Shown in pieces: positions 1 through 5,107 of a stretch of 5,107 nucleotides of DNA. The DNA comes from Chitinophagaceae bacterium (GTDB lineage: Bacteria > Bacteroidota > Bacteroidia > Chitinophagales > Chitinophagaceae), in NCBI GenBank assembly GCA_947452875.1, contig CANGEZ010000183.1:1-5107 (forward strand). The letters run 5' to 3'. Below the pieces are notes generated by a model. The model saw nothing but the letters and a program-made list of their open reading frames with translations. It was not told where the DNA came from and did not search any database. How positions within the stretch are numbered: position 1 is the first letter of the stretch; each line of letters opens with the position of its first letter. Position numbers and translations under genes: made by a program.

Positions 1-1229
1 ACAATGCTACTGCGATGTGCGGACCAACTCGCCAAAGTTTATATACAGGGTTATTTCCGGTAAAAAATGGATCTTATCCTAATCATGCTCAGGTGTATGA
101 TAACATCATCAGCATTGTTCAGGATTTTACTAAATTAGGTTATCGAGTAGGATTAATTGGTAAACAACATTATGCTCCATTGGCTAATTTTCCTTTCGAA
201 TACTTAGGAGGTAGAAACAGTGATAATGGAGAAGGGCAAGACATCAACTTGGCCGACGCAGAAGCATTTATGAATAAAGACAAATCAAAACCATATTTAC
301 TTATAGTTGCTACAAATCAACCTCACTCTCCATGGAATCGTGGAAATCCCGATCAATACAACGCAAAGAAATTGACAGTACCAACATTTCTTGTTGATAC
401 CAAAGAAACCAGACAATCATTGGTTCGTTATTATGCGGAGATTACATACGCCGACAGTCTAGTTGGAGATTGCATGAATTTCGTTGAAAAAAACAATAAC
501 AAAGACAATACACTTTTCATATTTGCCAGTGAGCATGGTTCTTCATTGCCTTTTGGTAAATGGACTTGTTACAATATGGGATTAAAATCTGCATTCATAG
601 CCAAATGGCCTAAGGTGATCAAGCCCGGAACCAGAACAGGCATATTGGCTCAATATATTGATGTATTGCCAACTTTATATGAAGCAGCTGGAGGCGATCC
701 AAAATCATTAAGAGGTGATAAAGATCAAACCATGGCTATAGATGGTAAAAGCTTTTTGGCCACATTGAAAGGCAAAGATGTTGAAATCAGAAATTATGTT
801 TTCGGCGTTCATACAACAAGAGGTATTTCTAATGGCTCAGAATGTTATCCCGTTCGTTCGATTCAAGATCACAATTACAAACTGATTTGGAATATCAATT
901 ACAAAGAAGAGTTTCTTTCCTCCGGATCCAAACACGGGAATAAATTATACGAATCATGGCTCGTAGAAAGCAATGTTACTAAAGATGAATATGAACATGC
1001 AAAATTGTATAGAAACAGACCAGAGTTTGAATTGTATGATGTAAAGAAAGACCCGTATGAATTGAAAAATTTGGCTGAGGATAAATCATTTGCCAAAACA
1101 AAAGAAAAATTGTTCACTGATTTGAAAATATGGATGAATGAGCAAGGAGATAAAGGAATTGAAACTGAATGGAAAGCCTTAACTCGACTTAAAGGAGATA
1201 CTACGAATTGGCAGAAGGGTGGAGATTAA
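1..1229 (+). CDS. Sulfatase, sulfamidase (SGSH)-like, 5'-truncated by window edge
   Basis: This is a type I sulfatase, which hydrolyses a sulfate ester or N-sulfate through a formylglycine made from cysteine. The frame is open from base 3 and begins Asn-Ala-Thr-Ala before Met at base 15, so that Met is internal. The true start, signal peptide and N-terminal Asp-Asp metal ligands lie outside the window. The motif Cys-Gly-Pro-Thr-Arg (Cys codon 18-20) fits CxPxR and is followed by a typical TG turn. Further active-site landmarks are GKQH (162-173), the His of NQPHSPW (324-326), Ser-Glu-His-Gly (528-539) and the Lys of FGKWTCY (558-560). The stretch YPVRSIQ...YKLIWNINYK and the later ELYDVKKDPYELKNLA closely follow the C-terminal half of human sulfamidase as I remember it. 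That supports an SGSH-like call, but the real substrate (heparan-type or another sulfated glycan) is inference. It is probably periplasmic or secreted, and probably in an operon with the next gene. Confidence 0.93.
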   Translation, partial: NATAMCGPTRQSLYTGLFPVKNGSYPNHAQVYDNIISIVQDFTKLGYRVGLIGKQHYAPLANFPFEYLGGRNSDNGEGQDINLADAEAFMNKDKSKPYLLIVATNQPHSPWNRGNPDQYNAKKLTVPTFLVDTKETRQSLVRYYAEITYADSLVGDCMNFVEKNNNKDNTLFIFASEHGSSLPFGKWTCYNMGLKSAFIAKWPKVIKPGTRTGILAQYIDVLPTLYEAAGGDPKSLRGDKDQTMAIDGKSFLATLKGKDVEIRNYVFGVHTTRGISNGSECYPVRSIQDHNYKLIWNINYKEEFLSSGSKHGNKLYESWLVESNVTKDEYEHAKLYRNRPEFELYDVKKDPYELKNLAEDKSFAKTKEKLFTDLKIWMNEQGDKGIETEWKALTRLKGDTTNWQKGGD

Positions 1230-1239
1230 TTTAAAAGTA

Positions 1240-1267
1240 AAAAGTAAAAATTCAAAAGTAAAAATTC
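1240..1267. repeat. Two perfect 14-bp tandem repeats in the sulfatase spacer
   Basis: The unit AAAAGTAAAAATTC occurs twice back to back, at 1240-1253 and 1254-1267. Degenerate partial copies flank it: AAAAGTA before, and AAAAATAAAAATG after, the last running into the start codon at 1278. The array therefore fills most of the 48-bp spacer and forms the untranslated leader of the second sulfatase. No Shine-Dalgarno sequence is present, as is usual in Bacteroidota, where A-rich leaders favour initiation. Copy number could vary by slippage and would change leader length, but that is inference. Confidence 0.8.
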
Positions 1268-1277
1268 AAAAATAAAA

Positions 1278-2633
1278 ATGAAAAGAATTTGTATTGTTGT
1301 TGCAGCATTGTTTCTATTGGTTTCAAATTCTGCTACTGCTCAAAAAAGAAAAGCAACGCATAGAAATGAATCTTTGGGTCTGACCCAAAAACCAAACATC
1401 ATTTTTATTCTTGCTGATGATTTAGGTATAGGGAATGTAAGTTGTTACGGTGCCGATAATTACAGTACACCTAATATTGATAAGCTGGCAAAAGAGGGCA
1501 TACGTTTTAATCATATGTTTACGGCTCCTTTATGCGGACCATCACGAGCTTTGATTATGACAGGTCGTTACGCTTTTAGAACAGGTGCTACAAACCAAGA
1601 TGCTACGACTTTGATGAAACAAGAAACTGAAAAAATGATTCCTCAAATCCTGACTCCAGCAGGTTATGTTTCCACTTGTGTAGGCAAATGGGGACAATTG
1701 CCTTTAGGCCCCGGTGAGTTTGGTTTCGATGATTATTTGCGATTCAAAGGAAGTGGTGTGTATAAAAATTCTCCAGAAAAAATCAATCATTACACTGTAA
1801 ATGGGGAAGATAAGGTAATGACTGATGCAGAATACATGCCTGATTTGATGCACGATCATTTAATTGAGTTCTTATCCAAAAATAAAAACAAACCCTTCTT
1901 CGCTTATTATCCTATGTCGCATGTACATGGTACCATCGTTTCAACTCCTGATAGCAAACCCGATAGTAAAGATTTATATGCTGACAATGTAACCTATATG
2001 GATAAATTGGTTGGAGAGTTACTAACGGTATTGGATAGCCTCAAATTAAGAGAGAATACACTTATTTTCTTTATGGGTGATAACGGTACGGCGAGTCAAT
2101 GGTATACCAATTCAACCATTAATGGAAAAATATTGTCAGGAAAAAAAGGAGAGATGAAAGAATGTGGAGGATTGGTTCCTATGATCGCCAATTGGCCAGG
2201 CAAAGTACCTGCAGGTGTTATATCAAATCAATTAATCGATGCCAGTGATATTTTACCAACTGTTGCAGAACTCACCGGAGCCAAATTGCCATCAGGCAAA
2301 ATTGACGGAAAGAGTTTCGCTTATAATTTATTTGGTAAAAATACATTGGAAAGAGATTGGATTTTCTGTGAGCTTGGCAACAAATGGTATGTAAGAAATC
2401 AAGATTGGAAACTGAACAACAACAATGAGTTGTTTGATATGAAGAATGCACCATTTGATGAGATTTTGATTACAGAACAAAACAAATCAGCTGCATCTGA
2501 AGAAGCTTACAAAAAATTAAAATCGGTTCTTGATGACTTAGCTCCTCAAAATGGAATTCTTGATACCGGAGATGGCAGCGGCAGACACGGAAATAAAAAA
2601 GATAAAAAAGGAAAAGTCAAAGAAGAAGAATAA
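1278..2633 (+). CDS. Secreted arylsulfatase-A-like sulfatase (S1 family)
   Basis: A 451-residue type I sulfatase, near the usual family length. It has a signal peptide (residues 1-21, hydrophobic core IVVAALFLLV, probable cleavage after Ala-Thr-Ala before Gln22), then a short polar linker. The sulfatase fold starts at KPNIIFILADDLG, where Asp47 and Asp48 are expected calcium ligands. The formylglycine motif is Cys86-Gly-Pro-Ser-Arg90, followed by MTGR. His217 in SHVHG, Asp268-Asn269 in MGDNGT and Lys290 in the GKKGE loop match other active-site positions. GKWGQ (136-140) carries Gly139 where most relatives have His in GKWH. Activation needs a maturase (FGE or anSME) encoded elsewhere. The protein ends in a Lys/Glu-rich tail (about 439-451). 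The start is ATG directly behind the signal peptide, 48 bp after the upstream sulfatase, so co-transcription is likely. Substrate unknown: probably a sulfated polysaccharide fragment acted on in the periplasm or outside the cell. Confidence 0.95.
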   Translation: MKRICIVVAALFLLVSNSATAQKRKATHRNESLGLTQKPNIIFILADDLGIGNVSCYGADNYSTPNIDKLAKEGIRFNHMFTAPLCGPSRALIMTGRYAFRTGATNQDATTLMKQETEKMIPQILTPAGYVSTCVGKWGQLPLGPGEFGFDDYLRFKGSGVYKNSPEKINHYTVNGEDKVMTDAEYMPDLMHDHLIEFLSKNKNKPFFAYYPMSHVHGTIVSTPDSKPDSKDLYADNVTYMDKLVGELLTVLDSLKLRENTLIFFMGDNGTASQWYTNSTINGKILSGKKGEMKECGGLVPMIANWPGKVPAGVISNQLIDASDILPTVAELTGAKLPSGKIDGKSFAYNLFGKNTLERDWIFCELGNKWYVRNQDWKLNNNNELFDMKNAPFDEILITEQNKSAASEEAYKKLKSVLDDLAPQNGILDTGDGSGRHGNKKDKKGKVKEEE

Positions 2634-2720
2634 CTGATGATACTCATCCAATAGAGTTCAATTAGTCATTATTAATCGCAGTTGTTGAATGTATTTTTAC
2701 ATCAGTTCATTTCAATACAG

Positions 2721-2749
2721 TCGGTTAGTTAACGGGTCAGATATATTTG
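2721..2749 (+). promoter_or_regulatory. Possible Bacteroidota-type promoter in gene-free spacer
   Basis: TATATTTG at 2742-2749 matches all fixed positions of the Bacteroidota -7 element TAnnTTTG. An imperfect -33 element, TCG instead of TTG, sits at 2721-2723 with an 18-bp spacer. Transcription would start near 2756, pointing rightwards towards the terminator at 2881-2912. The -7 motif is short and A/T-rich and will occur by chance in such DNA, so this is tentative. Confidence 0.25.
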
Positions 2750-2755
2750 TTTCAA

Positions 2756-2912
2756 CAACAATAAACTGATTTCAAGAAAGCAAAATAAAAATTGCCAATT
2801 AATCAGGACATATTTGGAATAACCAGATTATTGCAGAATAAAAGTTGTAAAAGACAATAACACTGCAAAGAATTGAATGAGGGCGGAAACTGATACTTTC
2901 TGCCCTTTTTTT
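2756..2912 (+). ncRNA. Candidate small RNA or sulfatase 3' UTR
   Basis: The 277-bp stretch from 2634 to 2910 holds no plausible protein gene on either strand. Between the possible promoter at 2721-2749 and the strong terminator at 2881-2912 lie about 155 nt with no good ORF: the only ATG, near 2877, opens a short frame that runs into the alkylation repair gene on the other strand. Such a layout can encode a small RNA. The simpler alternative is that the same terminator ends the sulfatase mRNA, leaving a 3' UTR of about 280 nt from which an RNA might or might not be processed. No known RNA family is recognised. The 5' end is inferred only from the promoter match. Confidence 0.2.
2881..2912 (+). 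terminator. Intrinsic terminator downstream of the sulfatase pair
   Basis: GGGCGGAAA (2881-2889) pairs with TTTCTGCCC (2897-2905) through nine pairs including one G-T wobble, with a 7-nt loop. A run of seven T follows immediately (2906-2912). The GC-rich stem base plus the T run is a classic rho-independent terminator for rightward transcription. It sits directly beside the stop codon of the convergent alkylation repair gene. In the leftward direction the sequence after the hairpin is only weakly T-rich, so it probably works mainly for the sulfatase side. Confidence 0.8.
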
Positions 2913-3621
2913 ATTTCTGTAAGTAAGACTTGCGCTGTGATTCCGGCATTTTTTCAATAGCATAACGCAGCATGGTTCTGGGCATCTTTTGTTTGAATGT
3001 ATCAATAAATTTACAAGTGGGATTTGGATCTCTTTCATACATTTCCTTTAGCATCCAGCCAGAAGCTTTATGAATCAATTCGTGTTGATGAGGAAGCGCA
3101 AGTTCACAAAGTCGTAAAGCATCTTCAAAATCATATTTTCTGATGAAATGCAAAGTGCTAACCAATGCAATTCTGTTTTTCCAAAGAGAAGTTGATTTTG
3201 AAAATTCATATAATATTTTTCGATCTCTTTTTTCAAGCCATTTGCCCAAAATATGATGAGCGCTTGAATCTACAAGATCCCAGTTGTTCATCTTGTCTGC
3301 TTTCTCAATGTATAAATCCACCCATTCTTGTTCTTGATTTGATTTGATTGATTTTTTAAATTTATCTACAAGAATGAATACGCCGGTTAATCTTTCTTCA
3401 TGTATGGGAGAGTCGAGTAATGCGATGACATCTTTTTTACTGCATTCATTTTGAAATTGTTTGGCAATGGCTCGTTGCTGAGGTACGCTTACACCAATAA
3501 AAATATCACCTTCACCATATTCGCCTTTTCCAGTTTTGAAAAATCGTTGCATAGATATGGCTTTTTGCGCATCGGCAACTGACATTAAAGATTTGGTGAT
3601 ATCTAGAATTAAATTTTTCAT
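2911..3621 (-). CDS. DNA alkylation repair glycosylase, AlkD-like
   Basis: A 236-residue protein of the AlkD family (HEAT-like helical repeats), DNA glycosylases that excise N3- and N7-alkylated purines from DNA without flipping the base out. Family hallmarks are visible: the N-terminal RFFKTGKGEYGEGDIFIGV (residues 26-44), NNWDLVD with Trp114 and Asp118, LWKNRIALVS with Arg150, KASGWMLKEM with Trp189, and MPRTMLRYAIEKMP near the C-terminus. Trp114, Asp118, Arg150 and Trp189 correspond to Bacillus cereus AlkD Trp109, Asp113, Arg148 and Trp187, so it should be active. No signal peptide: cytoplasmic. I chose ATG at 3621. The frame extends five codons further to a TTG at 3636, but ATG gives the natural N-terminus MKNLILDI. 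It is a single-gene unit, divergent from the lipoprotein gene (91-bp gap) and convergent with the sulfatases. No clear -7 element was found upstream on its strand. Confidence 0.93.
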   Translation of the reverse strand: MKNLILDITKSLMSVADAQKAISMQRFFKTGKGEYGEGDIFIGVSVPQQRAIAKQFQNECSKKDVIALLDSPIHEERLTGVFILVDKFKKSIKSNQEQEWVDLYIEKADKMNNWDLVDSSAHHILGKWLEKRDRKILYEFSKSTSLWKNRIALVSTLHFIRKYDFEDALRLCELALPHQHELIHKASGWMLKEMYERDPNPTCKFIDTFKQKMPRTMLRYAIEKMPESQRKSYLQK

Positions 3622-3664
3622 CGGCAATAATTTCAAGTAAATGTCTAAGTTAAGTTTGTTTCGA

Positions 3665-3672
3665 TAATTTTG
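3665..3672 (+). promoter_or_regulatory. Candidate -7 element for the lipoprotein gene
   Basis: TAATTTTG matches every fixed position of the Bacteroidota -7 consensus TAnnTTTG and lies 40 bp before the lipoprotein ATG, giving a predicted leader of about 34 nt. No TTG is found 17-20 bp upstream, so the -33 element is weak or absent. The leader contains a run of eight T (3691-3698) and no Shine-Dalgarno sequence. Confidence 0.35.
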
Positions 3673-3712
3673 AAATCCGAAGTAAATTAGTTTTTTTTAA
3701 TACCTTGCCATA

Positions 3713-4351
3713 ATGAAGTATCTATTTGTACTTTTCTTTATTTTATCCATTTCAGCATGTAAGAAAAAGCATGAGTTGATTTATGGCCAAGTTACTGTTA
3801 GTGGAAAAATTACAGATATAGTTTCCAATTTGCCGATTCAACATTCAATTGTGCAATTGATAAAAGTGGAGTTAGAACCTAATGGATTGGGCGGAACTAC
3901 TGCAGTAAGAACAGAAACTGCGATTGCTGATACAACTGATGTTTTTGGCGATTACTCATTTACTTTTACAGCAAATGGTGAGTATGAGTTTGAAGTTGTT
4001 GCTTTACCAACTGATGAATTACACGTCATTTCTGATTTTACAAGTCCACAAAATCATACGATACAAACTATAGGTACTTTTATTAAAGATTTGAAATGTC
4101 ATCGTAGTGCATTTGCAAAAGTTACCATTACAAACATCCCTCCAATTGACACCCCATACTTTATAAATCTATCAGCACAGAATAATATTAATCTGAATAA
4201 TTTTTATAAAGACACTACAGTATATTTGAAATTAGTAGGCAATCCTGATTTCTCGAATTCAATTCGATTCAATAAAAATAATGAACAAATACAGGATCTG
4301 AATAGAACCGTTGTTGCTTGGGATACGATTCCAATGGAATTGAATTATTAA
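3713..4351 (+). CDS. Small lipoprotein with carboxypeptidase-regulatory-like domain
   Basis: A 212-residue predicted lipoprotein. Residues 1-15 form a short hydrophobic signal (YLFVLFFILSISA) ending in the lipobox Ile-Ser-Ala-Cys16. The mature protein would begin Cys-Lys-Lys-Lys, which lacks the acidic residues of the known Bacteroidota surface-export signal, so periplasmic-facing anchoring is somewhat more likely. Residues about 25-110 (VTVSGKITDIVSNLPIQHSIVQLIK ... FGDYSFTFTANGEYEFEVVA) show the pattern of a carboxypeptidase regulatory-like or transthyretin-like beta-sandwich: a 'VSGKITD' opening strand, a turn around 'NLPI', and a late 'GDYSFTF' strand. Residues about 110-212 are also strand-rich but not recognised. 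No catalytic motif is visible. It may bind a partner protein or glycan, which is inference. It is a single gene with its own likely promoter, ending before a shared terminator. Confidence 0.75.
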   Translation: MKYLFVLFFILSISACKKKHELIYGQVTVSGKITDIVSNLPIQHSIVQLIKVELEPNGLGGTTAVRTETAIADTTDVFGDYSFTFTANGEYEFEVVALPTDELHVISDFTSPQNHTIQTIGTFIKDLKCHRSAFAKVTITNIPPIDTPYFINLSAQNNINLNNFYKDTTVYLKLVGNPDFSNSIRFNKNNEQIQDLNRTVVAWDTIPMELNY

Positions 4352-4393
4352 TCGTAATTATGTTTTTTCTTCCATACTCATTACTATGAAACA

Positions 4394-4423
4394 AAAAAGA
4401 CAATCCTTTCGAATTGTCTTTTT
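4394..4423. terminator. Bidirectional intrinsic terminator between convergent genes
   Basis: An 11-bp perfect stem (4394-4404 with 4413-4423) is built from AAAAAGACAAT and its complement around the 8-nt loop CCTTTCGA. The A run on one arm and T run on the other provide a T tract whichever strand is read. It lies between the lipoprotein stop (4351) and the Ysc84-gene stop (4447), so it can end both convergent transcripts. Confidence 0.8.
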
Positions 4424-4446
4424 AAAAAAAATAAGCAATGAAATTA

Positions 4447-4998
4447 TTAAAATGATTCGTAGTTAAATGTTTGTCCGCCAACCGAAATTTCATACATAAG
4501 CCCGCCTTTGACTTGTACAAATATTAAAATGCCATTAGCATAACTTGCATTTGCTGATGCTCCTGAAGCAGCAATGACAGCAGAAACTTGAGCTGATATT
4601 TTTAATTTGTTTTCTTTGAAATCATCAAAATTCGATTTGTTTTCAAAGAAAATAACTTCTCTGTAACCTTGTCCACCGGCCTGGAATCCAATACTTACTT
4701 GAGATAATTTTGCAGTTCCAATAGCTGTCTTTTTTTGATATACAATTCCATTTCCAAAAGCACCTCCAACACCCAATCCACCCTTTCCTACATTTGGAAA
4801 TACAACATAAGCATAGGAATTGTCGAATAGTTTTTTCATGTCTGCATCTGTTTTATTAAAAGCATTGATAGCAGTTCTGGAATCTGATATCATTCTTTTG
4901 TTTTTACTGCTATATTGTGCGTTTGCAATTGAACAGAATAATAATGCTGAACAAAATAAAATTGATTTTAAAATGGCGAAGATGTTTTTAGTTTTCAT
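4447..4998 (-). CDS. Exported Ysc84-domain (DUF500) lipid-binding-like protein
   Basis: A 183-residue protein with a signal peptide (residues 1-27; hydrophobic ILKSILFCSALLFCSI; probable cleavage after Ala-Asn-Ala before Gln28). The mature part is almost entirely a Ysc84-type domain: AYVVFPNVGKGGLGVGGAF (63-81), GIVYQKK, VSIGFQAGGQGYREVIFF (101-118), SAQVSAVIAASGASANAS (135-152), and the closing KGGLMYEISVGGQTF (164-178). In eukaryotes the domain (SH3YL1, yeast Ysc84) binds phosphoinositides and actin; bacterial members are exported, and their role is poorly known, probably in binding lipid or envelope material. The start at 4998 is the ATG that gives a proper signal peptide. The gene is alone on its strand with a likely promoter just upstream, and shares a terminator with the convergent lipoprotein gene. 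Confidence 0.9.
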   Translation of the reverse strand: MKTKNIFAILKSILFCSALLFCSIANAQYSSKNKRMISDSRTAINAFNKTDADMKKLFDNSYAYVVFPNVGKGGLGVGGAFGNGIVYQKKTAIGTAKLSQVSIGFQAGGQGYREVIFFENKSNFDDFKENKLKISAQVSAVIAASGASANASYANGILIFVQVKGGLMYEISVGGQTFNYESF

Positions 4999-5019
4999 GT
5001 TATGTTTTTAAGTTGAAAG

Positions 5020-5049
5020 AAAATTTATGGTAAAAAATGAATAGCCCAA
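5020..5049 (-). promoter_or_regulatory. Candidate promoter of the Ysc84-domain gene
   Basis: Read on the minus strand, TTG (5049-5047) is followed after 19 bp by TAAATTTT (5027-5020). This fits the Bacteroidota layout TTG-N19-TAnnTTTG with one mismatch in the last base. Transcription would begin near 5014, leaving a leader of about 15 nt before the ATG at 4998. The rest of the window to 5107 shows no gene. Confidence 0.4.
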
Positions 5050-5107
5050 TTTTGAGTATTCTAAAAATCAGATTATAATTACAACCGATTTCCCTGAATG
5101 ACTCTTA

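Noticed and set aside
899..1117. 72-codon minus-strand open frame
   Set aside because: It lies wholly within the first sulfatase on the opposite strand; its translation is Ser/Asn/Phe-rich, typical of an antisense shadow, with no domain.
1373..1389. 7-bp perfect hairpin TTTGGGT-CTG-ACCCAAA
   Set aside because: It lies inside the coding region of the second sulfatase (linker after the signal peptide) with no T run; probably chance.
2272..2454. 60-codon minus-strand open frame
   Set aside because: Antisense to the second sulfatase, His/Cys-rich composition and no recognisable features.
2636..2648. Short inverted repeat GATGA-TAC-TCATC just after the second sulfatase stop
   Set aside because: Only a 5-bp A/T-leaning stem with no T tract; the strong terminator is at 2881-2912.
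2809..2816. CATATTTG, near match to the -7 element
   Set aside because: One mismatch, and the nearest upstream TTG (2792-2794) is only 14 bp away, too close for a Bacteroidota promoter.
2799..3038. 79-codon minus-strand open frame across the terminator region
   Set aside because: It overlaps the AlkD-like gene in another frame on the same strand and reads through the terminator hairpin; the strongly conserved AlkD frame explains this DNA.
3165..3347. 60-codon plus-strand open frame
   Set aside because: Antisense shadow of the AlkD-like gene.
3701..3708. TACCTTGC just before the lipoprotein ATG, as an alternative -7 element
   Set aside because: It is a poor match, and the start of transcription would fall on the ATG; TAATTTTG at 3665-3672 is a better candidate.
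4820..5011. 63-codon plus-strand frame with hydrophobic stretches
   Set aside because: It is the reverse complement of the Ysc84 signal peptide region, whose hydrophobic codons read as Leu/Phe-rich on the other strand; no leader or family signal.

Overview
The window reads as AT-rich chromosomal DNA from a member of the Bacteroidota. The gene content fits (secreted Cys-type sulfatases, a short Lys-rich lipoprotein, a Ysc84-type exported protein). Start codons lack Shine-Dalgarno sequences and follow A/T-rich leaders, and several upstream regions carry matches to the Bacteroidota promoter -7 element TAnnTTTG. The genus cannot be determined from this window.

Left part (1-2633, + strand): two formylglycine-dependent sulfatases lie in tandem, 48 bp apart, and are probably co-transcribed. 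The first is cut by the left edge of the window, just upstream of its catalytic cysteine, and its C-terminal half resembles sulfamidase (heparan N-sulfatase, SGSH). The second is complete, has a signal peptide, and belongs to the arylsulfatase-A-like S1 group, but it has Gly where the GKWH motif normally supplies a catalytic His. Together they suggest the edge of a locus for desulfating a sulfated glycan. No glycoside hydrolase, lyase, SusC/D pair or sulfatase-maturating enzyme is visible here, so the substrate is open.

Middle (2634-3712): a 277-bp gene-free stretch ends in a good intrinsic terminator (2881-2912). It also holds a -7-like promoter match, so it could be a long sulfatase 3' UTR or encode a small RNA. 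An AlkD-type DNA alkylation repair glycosylase follows on the minus strand. A 91-bp divergent spacer separates it from the next gene.

Right part (3713-5107): a small lipoprotein with an N-terminal beta-sandwich-like domain (+ strand) converges on a Ysc84-domain exported protein (- strand). The two share a bidirectional terminator at 4394-4423. The last ~110 bp hold the likely promoter of the Ysc84 gene and nothing else recognisable.

The alkylation repair, lipoprotein and Ysc84 genes look like ordinary single-gene housekeeping or accessory units unrelated to the sulfatases. I see no CRISPR array, tRNA, rRNA, insertion sequence, toxin-antitoxin pair or defence system, and no convincing previously undescribed system. 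The points most worth a second look are the altered active-site residues in the two sulfatases and the candidate small RNA.
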